A stretch of 64,000 bases of DNA from Adiantum capillus-veneris (GCA_014529385.2 CM043953.1:70820372-70884371), one strand, 5' to 3'; positions 1-11,152 are shown, counted from the stretch's first letter. The notes: generated by a model from the letters alone, not told the origin. Numbers and translations are program-made.

Positions 1-339
1 CAGGCTCGTTGCCCTCATAGAGACCCACATGATGATAGTTTCAGATGCCCGCAAACACGTAATAACACCCCTATACAAAAATGTGTGCAGCAGAGGCTAT
101 GCTACCTAACTAATGGAACCTTTTGGGCATGAACGTCCTGAGAACAGGCTCACAAGGGTGCCAGAAGGATTCCCTTAGGCTGAGACTTAACCTAGCTAAG
201 CCCTAGGATGATACATGTCTATGTGGCACATAGAGCGATTGTGCACGACACTGCTGTCTCTCAGAGAGATCTGGGTCCTACTGTGACTACTTCCATTGCA
301 TGAGAGAATTTTTCTTCTTTGCTAGGCCCTTGCAAAGCA
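1..339. other. Left flank, no gene recognised
   Basis: No open frame I can assign. On the minus strand this lies just beyond the stop of the hAT transposase remnant (340-476), so it is probably 3' flank or the decayed 3' end of that transposon. I could not see a terminal inverted repeat. Confidence 0.4.
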
Positions 340-476
340 TTCACAAGTTGGCACTGACAAATACCAAATCATTTGCACGTTGTACACCAAGGCAGTTCCT
401 CTTCTTAGAGGTAATGTGGTTGTAATCTGACCAGGGTTTCTCCAAGCAACTGCTACTTCAAGTCTGCAAGAGTATG
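340..476 (-). pseudogene. hAT transposase C-terminal (dimerisation) fragment, distal part
   Basis: Read on the minus strand from about 457 to a stop at 343-341, one frame gives SSSCLEKPWSDYNHI, then TSKKRNCLG, QRANDLVFVSANL and a stop. This follows the hAT-family dimerisation pattern (SSSxCERNWS..IHSKKRNRL....DLVYVHxNL), so I call it the 3' end of a hAT transposase. The upstream part of the same reading lies at 11684-12140, on the far side of Ty3 element A. The canonical CERNWS core has drifted to CLEKPWS and the frames are broken, so it is a pseudogene. Family membership rests on motif recognition, not on an alignment. Confidence 0.68.
472..476. repeat. Target-site duplication of element A, left copy
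   Basis: GTATG immediately before the 5' LTR (TGTAGATAGC...) is repeated exactly at 11684-11688 after the 3' LTR. A 5-bp duplication is the normal footprint of Ty3 integrase. Confidence 0.9.
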
Positions 477-1017
477 TGTAGATAGCGGAGGTAGTCTCAC
501 TAGCGGAGGCAGTTTCACTAGGCGGGAACCAGCTCCTGAAAGCCGAGCAGCGGACCAATCAGTAATTACCATGGCGGTTACCGCAGTAACTCCAAGAGGC
601 TATAAATAGGACCCATTACATTGTAATCGGGTTGGCTGTACTTTTGGGCTGTTTTATCTTTTGACTTCTTACTCTTAGTTGTGTGGTTGTAGTCCTGAAT
701 CTGTTTCCGAGGTACATTATCCTCACTTGTACTCTTACTTTATAATTCCTAATACAGTAGTAGAGTGTACTTCAGCCAGATATACTTTGTATCCATTCCT
801 TCAGAATCTGAATCTGAATCTGAATCTGAAACTGAATCTGAACACTAATTCCAGTCATTCAATTTGTCTCTCTCAGCAGATGTATTCCAGTTCATGTAAC
901 TGTTCCAGTTCAGCTTCTATATTTTCCTCCAATTCTACTGATTGAACTAATGAATCACCAGTAGTTGTAAATTCTAACACTGGGATCAGCTATCTAAAGA
1001 GATCAGCTCCAATTCCA
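477..1017 (+). repeat. 5' LTR of element A
   Basis: 541 bp, TGTAGATAGC... to ...CAATTCCA, matched by 11153-11683. It contains a CCAAT-like GGACCAATCAG (from about 552), a TATA box (601-609) and a CTGAAT hexamer run (about 809-846) that is longer than in the 3' LTR. Confidence 0.92.
552..609 (+). promoter_or_regulatory. Core promoter of element A (CCAAT + TATA)
   Basis: GACCAATCAG at about 553 and TATAAATAG at 601-609 are spaced as in a plant RNA polymerase II promoter and are kept in the 3' LTR (TATA at 11277-11285). Transcription of the element would start roughly 30 bp downstream. Confidence 0.75.
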
Positions 1018-1019
1018 TT

Positions 1020-1037
1020 TTGGCGATCACGGTGGCT
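1020..1037 (+). other. Candidate primer-binding site of element A
   Basis: TGGCGATCACGGTGGCTA begins 2 nt after the LTR end. It starts with the obligatory TGG and sits where a tRNA primer must anneal. I cannot name the tRNA with confidence. Confidence 0.6.
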
Positions 1038-1096
1038 AGAGCTGTTGCTTGTTGATCAGTAAACTCCTCTCCCAGTTTGAGTTTTCAGCTGCAGTA

Positions 1097-2209
1097 ATGG
1101 CACCCAAACCCAGTCGTGGCCGGAAACCATCCTACCTCGTTGACCCTATTCCTGAGGAGTCAAAAAGAGATTCTCATCCCAAGGATGAACAAGGAACTGA
1201 CACTTGGGCTTAGGAAGAGCATAGTCATGCTAATGAGGCAAAGGACTCTCAGCATTCTGATCAGTCCAGAAGACGAAGGGCTGAAAGGGAACAACGCAAG
1301 TCCAAGAGTTCTCGGACCACACAGGGAGACGAAGAAGCCAAAGGCAGTAAAGGAAGTCGTCATAGTTCCAATAGAAAAGCCAGGGAGGAAACAACAACTG
1401 AGACGGAGGCAGAAATTAATTGGGATGCAGACACAAACCATTATAAGAAAGCTTCAAAAAGAACTCAGGATCCCAAGGTGCGAAGAGGAAGAAATGATGT
1501 TGATAGACATAATTACACATCTTCATTGAAAATTTCTTTTTTCATGTTCAAAGGGGGAAAGAAGGATGACCCGGATGTTCATATCCAAGCCATTGAGCAG
1601 TATGCTGAGTTAAAAAATATTGATGAAGATGACTGGGGTGAATACTTTCCGCAAACATTAAAGGAGGCATCAAGGAAATGGTACTACCATTACCCGGCTT
1701 GTCAACTCAGATCATATGATAAACTGCTTAAAGCTTTCCGATTGGAATATTCAGACAACAAAGGGAATGAGGATATACTCTCTGAGCTGGATAAGATAAA
1801 GCAGAGAAAATTGTCAGTCAGAAGTTATGTTGAGAAAATCAAGGAACTAACTAGACAACTGCAGGAACCACCATTCGAAAAGAGGCTACGAGCATGGTTT
1901 TTGAATGGTTTTCGCAATAAGAAGCTTAGGAAACAGGAGGTGTCGGCACCAACCAAGAAATTCAATGATTTGGTGCAGCGAGCCCTAAAGCTAGAGCAGC
2001 AAGCTAAGAAGGAAAAGAGTCATAAGCAGAGGAGGTCCAGTAGTAGCAATAATTTTACTAAAGATTCTGAGTCCAGTAGAGCCTCCAGTAGTTCTAAAAG
2101 TAGCTCAGATGAAAGGACCAAAGACAAGATTAAGAAGGGATCTTGGTCTAGGAAGATTGAAGAGATGGCCGGCAAATTGCTGAAATTAGCTAGACCAGAT
2201 AGCCAGTAA
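1097..2209 (+). pseudogene. gag of element A (one internal stop)
   Basis: The best start is ATG 1097 (MAPKPSRGRKPSYL...), in frame with the ORF that is open from 1478. A single TAG at 1211-1213 (codon 39) interrupts it. The N-terminal third is very basic and Ser/Arg/Lys-rich. Residues from about 150 to 300 form the retrotransposon gag capsid-like domain, with KWYYHYPACQLRSYDKLLKAF and FEKRLRAWFLNGFRNKKLRK typical of Ty3 gag. The C-terminus is Ser- and Lys-rich. It stops at 2207-2209, and the zinc-knuckle/pol frame opens at 2215 in another phase, so gag and pol are either split by frameshift or were separate. It would build the virus-like particle in the cytoplasm. Confidence 0.82.
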
Positions 2210-2214
2210 GAAGA

Positions 2215-4452
2215 ATGGAAACCTGGTGTTCAAAGTGTAAATCTAAAGACCATATTTCAAACGAATGCCCACAGTGCACTTATTGCAAAGCCTATGGCCA
2301 TCTATGGAACAACTGTGGTATTCGAATTCATCATTTTAAGAAGGGCAAGGATTTGTCAATGGTGGCATTCACCAATGCTGAACCAGTAAGAGTGGAAACT
2401 ACCAGTGCTTCTCAAGAAGAGAAACCAGGTGTCAGTGGTACTGGTGCAGGGCGCGGTAGATACCAAGCGGGTACTAGCCGACGCCGAGGTCGTCGTAATT
2501 TTCAGAATCGAAGTCTGAATTGCTATACATGTGGTAAGTATGGGCATTTCGCGGCTCAGTGTCCAGAAAGACATGGGGCTGCAGATACTAAGGCGAAGGT
2601 TTCAGAATCAGTTCCTATACGAGCAGTTATACGAAGTAAAGGGGTGGTGATTGAGAAAATTCCAGAAAATCCAGCAAAATCAGTTACTCCTGAAAGTAGC
2701 AAATGGGCTCAGCAGAGAGAGGTATGGAAGGCCAAGGGTAAAGAAAAGGTGGTTGATGAATGGCAGGAGCAAAGAGAACTAGCAGCGAAAATCACAAAGG
2801 ATTTAGCCAAGAAGCTGCCAGAGCAGCCAGAGAGTTCTGAAGCCCGGGTCATTCATAAGATACCTACCCAGTTTTCTGAGACAGCACAACCAAATCAGTC
2901 GAAGCCTGGGATGCCTGAGACCATGTTGGCTGCAGTACAAGGGTTGATGCAAGAGTTTGGAACTGCTAAAGGAGCTAAAAGCACTGAAATAAAGGAATGG
3001 TATTTTGAAGATACTACCAGTTCTTCAAGTTCTGACAACAACTCTGATCATGAGAAAGAGGAAATTCATGTCAAGATTTGTGACAAAATTCAGAAACTCA
3101 CTGTGGAGTTAGAGGACATCAGAAGAACTTTGCCTGAAGCAGCAAAATTCATCAAACAGCGAATGAAGGCTGAGACGGAGGCCTGATCAGTCGACTTGAC
3201 AGTTGTCAGAGATGATGAAGTGCCGGTGATTCAGGTGGACTACAAAGTTCAAAAACAGTGGGAACCACTATCAAGCGTCATACTAGATGGAGGAGCAGGG
3301 GTAAACATTCTGGGAGCACATCTTTAGCGAAGGATGGGAATTACTAGCCTGAAACCAGCAGCTTTCAAAGTTCGAATGGCGGATCATCGAGTGGTGCAGG
3401 CAACTAGAATGGTAGAGAATATGCAGATACGAGTGGACAAAGAAAAGTTCAAAGCTAGTTTCCTAGTACTGGATGTGCAAGGAGCGTATGGGATGCTACT
3501 GAGACGCCCATGGCTGCAAACGACACAGGCTGTTCACGACTATGCTAATCAGACTTTGACAATACAAGGGGCCAGTGGCAGAATCCAGATTTAGACGAAT
3601 AACACTAGAAGTTGAAGAAAAGAAATGAGACCCAAAGAGCTTTGCCAGAAGTACAATGTGAAGAAAATTGAGAGAATGTTAGCGGCTATGAATATTTTTC
3701 CATTAACAGAGAAACATCTCAATGCAGTTTTACTGAACAAAGATGAAGCTGAAAAACAAAAGAAACAATTTCCAGACCAGTTCACTAAACTAAATTCAGA
3801 AGAACATCCAGTTCGGCTTACTGGAAGACCAGAAGAACCAGTTGATTTTAGCACACCAGTAGAACAGACACACTTTGGAGGAGCTACTGGAAATCAGAAT
3901 AGTAATTCAGAGCTCATAGTATCGTCCTGGGATTATGCTAAGGAGTCAACCAAGAGAAAGGGTGGAGGGCCTAACTGGTTCCTTCCGGATGATCAGGAGA
4001 TAGAGGAATGGAATTTGGGGTCTGAGGAAAACCCTAGAATGATCAAGGTTAATAAACATCTGAATCCTACGACGAAAGAGAAGGCACGACATATGTTCCA
4101 GCACTATAAAGATGTGTTCGCATGGGAACATATTGATCTCAAAGGAGTGGATCCAGAGGTCTGTCAACATCGAATACCACTAAAACCCGATGCCAGGCCA
4201 GTACGACTGCAGCGCTATCAAATGAATCCAAATTATGCTAAGAAAGTCAAGGAAGAGATTGACAACCTTCTAAAAGCTAGGTTCATTACTGAAGTAGCCA
4301 GTAGTGATTGTCTGTTTCCTATTGTGGTTGTGCCTAAGAAGAATGGAAAGCTGAGAGTATGTGTAGATTATAGGAAACTGAATGCTCAAACCATCAAGGA
4401 CCCATTTCCATTACCCTTCACAGATATGTTACTTGATGAAATTGCAGGATAA
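2215..4452 (+). pseudogene. pol part 1 of element A: zinc knuckles, protease, RT N-terminus
   Basis: One reading frame with stops at 3184, 3325, 3592 and near 3622. Knuckle-like Cys clusters are visible at the start (CSKCKSKDH...C, CTYCKAYGHLWNNC) and a clean CCHC at about 2521-2562 (CYTCGKYGHFAAQC). The protease runs from about 3195 to 3594, with ILDGGAGVNIL as active-site loop (the DGG form common in one group of plant Ty3 elements) and GMLLRRPWLQ as the flap-distal motif; a stop sits just after the active site. The linker from 3625 leads into RT (VDPEVCQHRIPLKPDARP, then VVVPKKNGKLRVCVDYRKLN). The frame ends where a 113-bp tandem duplication begins. Confidence 0.85.
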
Positions 4453-4563
4453 GAATGGGAAGCTGAGAGTATGTGTAGATTATAGGAAACTGAATGCTCA
4501 AACCATCAAGGACCCATTTCCATTATCCTTCACAGATATGTTACTTAATGAAATTGCAGAATA
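4338..4563 (+). repeat. 113-bp tandem duplication inside RT of element A
   Basis: 4338-4450 is repeated at 4451-4563 with only a few changes (CCATTACCCTTC against CCATTATCCTTC, CTTGATG against CTTAATG). 113 is not a multiple of three, so RT is thrown out of frame and the RVCVDYRKLNAQTIKDPFP segment appears twice. Confidence 0.9.
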
Positions 4564-5898
4564 TGAGATGTATAGCTTTATGGATGGGTATAGTGGTTAT
4601 AACCAGTTACAAATTGCTCCTGAGGATCGGGAAAGACCACTTTTATTACAGAGTGGGGAGTATTTATGTATCTAGTAATACCATTTGACCTTTGCAATGC
4701 ACCGGCCACTTTTCAGAGATGCATGATGGAAATCTTCAGTGAATTTCTTCATCAATTCCTCGCCATATTCATGGATGACTTCACTGTATATTCCACAGAG
4801 GAAAAGCATTTACTATTTTTGCAGATGGTTTTTAAGCGCTGGCAGGAAAAGAGGATTTGTCTGAATCCATTCAAATCTATTTTCTTAGTCTGGAAAGGAC
4901 AACTACTACTGGGACATGTGGTGTCCAGAAATGGAATAGAAATGGCTAATGACAAGATCCAGTGCATTCAACAGGCCAAAGCGCCTAGAAATGCATCAAA
5001 ATTAAGTTCTTTTCTGGGATATATTAATTTTTACAAAAGCAAGTTTGCCTCCCAAGCATTACCATTGTATAAGCTTACAAAGAAAACCAACAAGTTCAGT
5101 TGGACTGCTGAATATGAAGAAAGGTTTTAGAAATTAAAGAATTCCATCACCAGTAAACCAGTTCTTCGACAACCGCATTGGGATGTCATTTTTCATGTAC
5201 ATGTGGATGCTTCGAGACTGGCGATGGGAGCAAATCTAGCTCAGCCAAAAGGAAGAACTGATTATCCAGTATACTTTGCCAGTCGCACGTTCAGTCAAGC
5301 TGAACAAGGATATACAATTACTGAAAGAGAAGCCTTAGGGATGGTTTTCAGTGCTACCAAATTCAGACATTATTTGCTAAACAAGTTGTTTTATTTCTAT
5401 GTGGATCATCAAGCCTTATTATTTCTGATTAATAAAGTCATTATTCAAGGCAGGCTAATACGGTGGATGATGTTTCTCATGGAATTTGAATTTCGTATTT
5501 TCCATGAACCTGGCAAAAACCATTGTGATGTTGATTTCTTGTTTAGAAGTACAGAAGGCTACTCTAAGGAGTCTTTAAGAGACGAGCCAGTAGATGCAGA
5601 ACTATTTCAGCTAGAAGCGGCAGATTCAATTGATCCAGAATTGTATGAAGTATATCAGTTCTTGTCTAAGGGTGGGTTGCCAGATGATTGGACTCAGAAT
5701 CAGAAGAAGGCTCTGGTTATTAAAAGCCTAAAGTTTACTATCATTGGCGGCTCACTCTACAGATTGAGTGTCGATGGGATTCTTCGCCGATGTGTGCCTA
5801 TGGAGGGTAGAATGCAAGTTATTGTAGAGACACATAATGGTCTACTGATATTACTTTCAAGAAGATTCTGCAGGCTTGGTTATGGTGGCAGACTTTAA
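4451..5898 (+). pseudogene. pol part 2 of element A: RT palm/thumb and RNase H
   Basis: After the duplication the RT continues with YSFMDGYSGYNQLQIAPED, shifts frame near 4670, and has the catalytic FMDD at about 4768-4779 (AIFMDDFTVYSTEEKH), which is intact. GHVVSRNGIEMANDKIQ and FLGYINFYKS mark the thumb. A stop at 5128-5130 separates RT from RNase H, where VHVDASRLAMGANLAQ, YTITEREALGMVFSATKFRHYLL and YVDHQALLFLINK give the usual D..E..D residues. No second (archaeal-type) RNase H was seen. The region ends in the damaged zinc-binding part of integrase. Confidence 0.85.
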
Positions 5899-6998
5899 TA
5901 TCTGATATCAGAAGCTTTTGCAAAACTTTTGATATATGCCAAAGAATGGGTAGACCCACAGCAGCAGACATGAGTCCTTTAACACCAGTCCATCCACTGG
6001 GTGTTTTCATGAAATGGGGTCTGGATTTTATGGGGCCGTTCAAAAAGATTACTCCCAAAAAGAATAGATATATATTAATGGCTACCTGTTATGTGACCAA
6101 GTGGGTTGAGGCTAAGGCTCTTCCCGACAACACAGCAAAATCTACGGCTAGGTTCCTATTTGAGAATATTGTTTGTCGATACGGATGTCCTGTGGAGATT
6201 GTGTCAGACCAAGATACACACTTTATAAATGACACTATGGATATTCTCATGGATATGCTTTCAATCAAGCATCGGAAATCAACACCTTATTATCCTAGAT
6301 GCAATGGGTAAGCGAAAAGTAGTAACAAGACTTTCAAGACTATCCTTACCAAGATTGTGTAGAAAAAGCTAGAGCAATGGGACTTGAAAAAACTTCAAAT
6401 TTCTCTATGGGCATATAGAACAGCTTATAAGGTCACTACCAGGTTAACACCATTTAGAATGGTGTATGGCACTGAAGCTATTATACCAATGGAATTTGTC
6501 ATACCCAGTTTCAGGATGGCCATCGAGCATGGCCTTGATTTTAATCACAATCTAAAAAAAAGACTGGAAGAGCTAACACAGCTAGGTGAGCTGAGACAGA
6601 GGGCTATGCTGGAACAAGAAATTGTTCAGCAAAGAAGGAAACATTGTCATGACAGACGAATTAAGGTCAGGGATTTTCAGAAAGGCGATCTGGTTCTCTT
6701 ATATCAATCAAAATTAGACCCTAAGAAACCAAACTTAAAGATAGCCTGGGCAGGACCATTTAAAGTTGATTGGGTGTTCTCCAATGGCACGGTAAGGCTG
6801 AAAGATTTGTCTGGAGTATTGTTGCCAGGGGTATACAATGGAGCTAAAATCAAGCTCTATTATTCAAAAGCCAAGGAAGCTTTTCGAGAAAAGAGTATTG
6901 ATGGTCTAGGAACTGAAGACCAAGAAAATCCAAAATCAGCTATTTTAGGTCTTTTTCATGTACAACCAATTCCAGAGCCAGTCAAAAAGTCAGAATAG
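5899..6998 (+). pseudogene. Integrase of element A, catalytically broken
   Basis: The H2C2 zinc finger is scrambled by small indels around 5840-5940; FDICQRMGRPT keeps its tail. The core domain has the first Asp in KWGLDFMGP (about 6022) and the second in VSDQDTHF (about 6205). In the third motif, PRCNG is followed by a stop and then AKSSNKTFK, where the family normally has NGQAEAxNK, so the catalytic Glu codon has become Lys (about 6310-6325). The C-terminal GPF-like module (WAGPFKVDWVFSNGTVRLKDL) is at about 6748-6812. No chromodomain follows. Confidence 0.85.
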
Positions 6999-7192
6999 TA
7001 CCAGCGCGACCAAACCCTGTCCATATAAGAACCAGAAAAATATGAAAACCAATATCATTTCTTAGGGAAACAACAGCCGGAAGGACTATCAGTGATAATC
7101 ATTTCAAAGACAAAAGAGAGTCTTGTCCAATGCATGTTTGCCACGTCAATTGCGGTGCACAGAACTCTAGGAACGGTAAGTGGTGAGCTTTT

Positions 7193-9375
7193 ATGGCGCG
7201 AACGCGTATAACAGTGAGGCGAGTAAGCCGTTTTCCTCGCAAGTCTCCTGCGCGACGCCTACAGACTGTCGTTCATTTGCCATCGTCGAGCTCTGAAGTT
7301 TCTTCGCTACAGCCGCAAACCTCTTCATCCGAGGAGACTGTGGACTGCCGTTTATCCTTGCCAGCCACACCAGGATACGGGTTTGACGAATCAAGTAAGT
7401 CATCTTCTTCTTCGTATACTGATTCATCATCTTCACGGTGTATGGGTAGGAAGAAAATGTCAAAGAAGATGCAAGAAACAATTGAAGAAACCCAAGCCCT
7501 TATTGTTGTTGCAAAAGCGACTCTTCCACTTATTCCTCACAGCAAAATACAGAGATATGTGTTTACTGAGCAAGCAGAGGCCTTACTTAGACTGTGGGAT
7601 TTACATGTGGTTGTGCAAGCAACAAGGATAGAGTTTGACACAGCAATCATAAGGCAAGTTTTGGATTCCTTCAATGCCGAAGACGTAAGTGCTATGGTCT
7701 ATGGTAGAAAAGTGTCAGTCACTCCAGAGAATATTGCTTTTGCATTCCGAATGCCAAATGGGCCAAAGCCATCTATGGCAACTGCAGAGCAAATCAGTGC
7801 AGCCTTGAAAGAAGATGATGCTGCCAAAAAGAAACGAAAAGCCAGTGCGCAAGGAGTGCCAATAGCAGGTCTGGACATTCCTGCTGCCTATCGCTTTGTG
7901 GTTGAAGCTGTGAGTCTTAAAAATAATCCTACTTATGTGTCAGAAAAGCTATTTGCTATGCTCTTAGCAAAAAGATTCGACTCTACAGTTTCTATTAATC
8001 TCTGTCAGATATTATCACACGACGTGCTTCAGCAAACTGCCAAGTTGAAGTCTCAGATTGTCTTCAAAGCTTGGTATGTTTGGCAGTTTCTTTATTGGGC
8101 ATCTGCTCCAGACGCCCATGTCCAGGTAAGATTGACTTGAGCCAGAAGCCATTTCCAGTGCCTAGCAATGTTGAATTATCTTCAGATGAAGAGTCCCCAG
8201 AAGAGAAGTTAGCTCTCACTGGACAAAAGAGAAAGGCCACACAAGAGGAGGCTGGTAGTTCTAAAAGACCAAGGACAACATTGACTAAAAGCACTGCTCT
8301 TCTTAAGCAGTTAGAAAGCCAAATCCAAATAGTGTCTATTGAAAAGACTGCGGCCAGTCAGACTGAAAAACCTCTCAATCAGACCACTGGTGGAGTCAGC
8401 CAGTCAACAGGGCAGATTTCAGCAACCACCAGTACGGGACAAGACCAGTCAGATAGGGCCAATGCTGAGCAGCCAGCAGATCAGACTGATAAGGGAAAAG
8501 GACCAGCACCTTCAAGTCCACTTGGAAAGGTTTCCATTCCTTATAGTAAAGCGGCCCTACGATTAACAAAGAAAGATAGATTACAGCAGCTGCAAACTCA
8601 TCCTCTCAAAGGACGTCTACTTCTGCAAAAATCTGATTATTCTACAGTACCATATATGGCTCCTGTCACGGTTTATGAGTCAACTGCCTGTGACCCAGCC
8701 ACAGTGAAGGACGGCTGTTATGTACTAATTCAGTCATCTTGGAACACTGTTGTGAACATACGACAAATGCTAGATACTGCAGTGTCAGATGAGGAATTAA
8801 CCAAGACAAAAACTGAACTAAAGGAAGCTGAGCAGCAGATTGAAAAGATGGAGCAGGAGAGGGCCGCCCAAACCCTGCGCCACAGTATCATTGAAGCTCA
8901 GTCAGCTAGGACCATTCAGCAATTAGAAAATAGGTTATCCAAGGTGGAGTCTGAGATACGGACCTTGACGGAAGAAAACGTAGAAGCCGAAAGGGCTGCC
9001 GACAAATTCGAAACTCTGCTGAGAATAAAGCGAGTTGATTTCAACTCATTGTTGAATACCCACACTGCTCTAAAAGCCACCTTAACGGAAAGATGCATCT
9101 ATAATAATCTGGCTGAGATATTAAATCCAGAAGGGAATGTTGTTTTTAATATAGATAATTTGAGGACTCTCATGGAAACAATGCAGAGTGACTTGCAAGA
9201 CAAACTCTCTGAATATAACAGTGCTTTGGCAAACCAAGCTATCCTTGATTATATTGAGCAGCACAACAACCTTGAGGAAGATGATGATAAGGCAAAAGCT
9301 GACGAAGAAGAGGAGGAGGAGGAATCAGAAGAAGGGCATGGTAATGATGACTCTCCTCCATCTCCACCCTGGTAA
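7193..9375 (+). pseudogene. Extra ORF3 of element A, plant-mobile/transposon-domain-like with coiled coil
   Basis: ATG 7193 opens a basic, Ser-rich protein that is not gag or pol. The frame ends at 8140, but the same protein clearly continues in the next frame from about 8125 to 9375, so one frameshift is present and the original was about 720 residues. The first 90 residues are low-complexity Ser. The globular part (about 110-300) has FTEQAEALLRLWDLHVVV, VYGRKVSVTPENIAFAFRMP and FKAWYVWQFLYWA, resembling the putative plant transposon protein/plant mobile domain found in some plant elements (inference). Then come a Gln/Thr-rich linker, a long heptad-like coiled coil (about 8770-9080) and an acidic tail with a run of Glu (about 9300-9345). 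Role unknown; it occupies the env position but no signal peptide or membrane segment is visible. Confidence 0.65.
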
Positions 9376-11059
9376 TGGTGGAGCGGGGACTACCAGAGGG
9401 AATCAGTCCAAGGCAGACCAATTAGACGAGCATGGACAGCAGTCGGGTGACCAAAAGGTGGGAGATCAACAAACCAACAATGCTCGAAATTCACCAGCAC
9501 ACCAGTCACAGCACAATACAGATGATAAAGGGAAAGGCAAAGCTATGACTGAGATTCCGACAAGCGATGAGCAACATTCATTACAGCTCATCACGTTGAA
9601 CAAGAGATTACGACATCAGCAGGCTCCTATAACCAGGATGTATCTAGAGGATGATGATCTAATCACTGATCTGGAGCGATTTCAGCGACTATATGTCGAC
9701 GCTAGGAAAATGATTCAACATTGAAAATCAACTGCTTACCATGATCAGGAGGTGTGCCAATTGCCTGAGCATCCTAGTACAATACAACTGCTAGAGAGAG
9801 TGCCTGAATGGATATTAACTGCTGATGAGAAAGAAGTTAATCCACATTGGCAGAGGCATTCTACTGCAGATTGTCATTCCCTTTCCATGGAATTAGAACT
9901 CCTGCTGGGAAATAAGTCGACATATAAATGTATGAAAGACGTCGGAAGTCAATTAAAAGAGGTCTTAATGCAAATTCAGATTGCTAGGGGAGTTTTGGAT
10001 CAGAGGGTGAGAGCTATTCTTGAAGACCAGACTACCACAAGCAAAGGACCTCAAACTCAAATGACAGTAGAAAAACAGGCAACTGCTCTCCGGAGATTAT
10101 TTCAACTGGTTAAAGTTACCAGGAAGATGATGCAGCAGGAGAACCATGCTGTCCTTAATTTTCTAGAGTTTGTACCTGATTCCACAGTTCTCCTGTAAGC
10201 TTTACTAGCAAGAGAAGCGGAGCTGCCGAGGTTTTTTCCAGCACTACATCCTCCACATACAAAACCAGTAGATCGGCTTACATACTTTAAGATTACTGAT
10301 GATCTTCAGAATTGATATGAGCGCTCAACTGTGGAATGGAAAACCTGGCAAACGCTATTCAATGATGCTCTTCAATTAAATGATTTCCACGAATTAAAAG
10401 ATGAGGTGCAGAGGATCAAGCTCTGTATGGGACAATGGAAAGTTCAAATTAGAGGCCTCACTAAGATCACAAACCAGCTACTGCAACTCACTGTTGAGTC
10501 CTCTAAAGTTCCTGAAAAGGACATTAAGGCTAAACCAGGCCTAGGACCCCAGTACAGAGAGATGGCTGAGATTCTCTTTGAAACTAGGATCAAAACAAAT
10601 CAGCCTCTTCCAAAAGGATAGATCCATACAGCTTTGCATTGTCACAAATTGGCCAAGACTCGTCTAACAAAAGGCAGACGCACGCTCTGTGATCCTGACA
10701 CCAAAACTTATCATCCCCTCACGCCTTATGAAGTCGAAATGACCACAGAGAGGCGGGATCAGCTTGAGCAAGAGGCCATTTACAAACTCGTTCAGAAGGA
10801 CAATGCTGGCACTGGGACTTCTGAGACACCATCAAGACCTAAGAGCAAAAGGAAGGGTTCAGCGGAAGGATACTGGGTAGTTCCATCTCAGAATTCGAGG
10901 GAGGAATTTTCCAACCGTTCTCAGAATCAGACGGTGGATTTTTTCAAGCATTTTCAGAATCAGACGGTGAATTTTCTCAGTCAGGTGATGGTATCTCTTT
11001 GGCTGGACACCCTTGGAATTACAATTATAGGGGGGGTGTCAAGCACTCAGCAAGCATGA
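9374..11059 (+). pseudogene. Extra ORF4 of element A, unknown
   Basis: A single frame running from the end of ORF3 to 11059 and interrupted by stops at 9722, 10196, about 10313 and 10619. Total about 560 codons. It is hydrophilic, rich in Gln, Lys and Glu, with helical stretches (MTVEKQATALRRLFQLVKV, ELKDEVQRIKLCMGQWK). The C-terminal 150 residues are basic and end in two near-repeats of SQNQTV..F/FQNQTVNF. No domain recognised. Because the upstream ORF3 frame ends exactly where this begins, ORF3 and ORF4 may have been one protein of about 1,290 residues broken by frameshifts. Confidence 0.5.
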
Positions 11060-11110
11060 AATATGGCATAAAGCTATGTTTCAAAAGGATCAGACGATGG
11101 ATTTTTTCAG
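10922..11110 (+). repeat. Three copies of a ~26-bp motif before the 3' LTR of A
   Basis: CAGAATCAGACGGTGGATTT (10922 on), CAGAATCAGACGGTGAATTT (10955 on) and a diverged copy with CAGACGATGGATTTTTTCAG (11091-11110). The first two are inside ORF4, the third is in the untranslated stretch before the polypurine tract. Confidence 0.7.
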
Positions 11111-11135
11111 AAATTTTGGAGTCTTATCAAAATTC

Positions 11136-11152
11136 AAGAAAGAAGGGAAGGA
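11136..11152 (+). other. Polypurine tract of element A
   Basis: AAGAAAGAAGGGAAGGA lies directly against the 3' LTR and would prime plus-strand DNA synthesis. Confidence 0.85.

Noticed and set aside
322-558. Minus-strand ORF of 78 codons spanning the left edge of element A
   Set aside because: It crosses the LTR boundary by chance. The real signal is the hAT reading in another frame.
1116-1529. ORF of 137 codons near the start of element A
   Set aside because: It is an out-of-frame shadow of gag, whose true frame starts at 1097 and has one stop.
7193-9375. Env-type glycoprotein reading for ORF3 of element A
   Set aside because: No signal peptide, membrane segment or Cys pattern; coiled coil alone is not enough.
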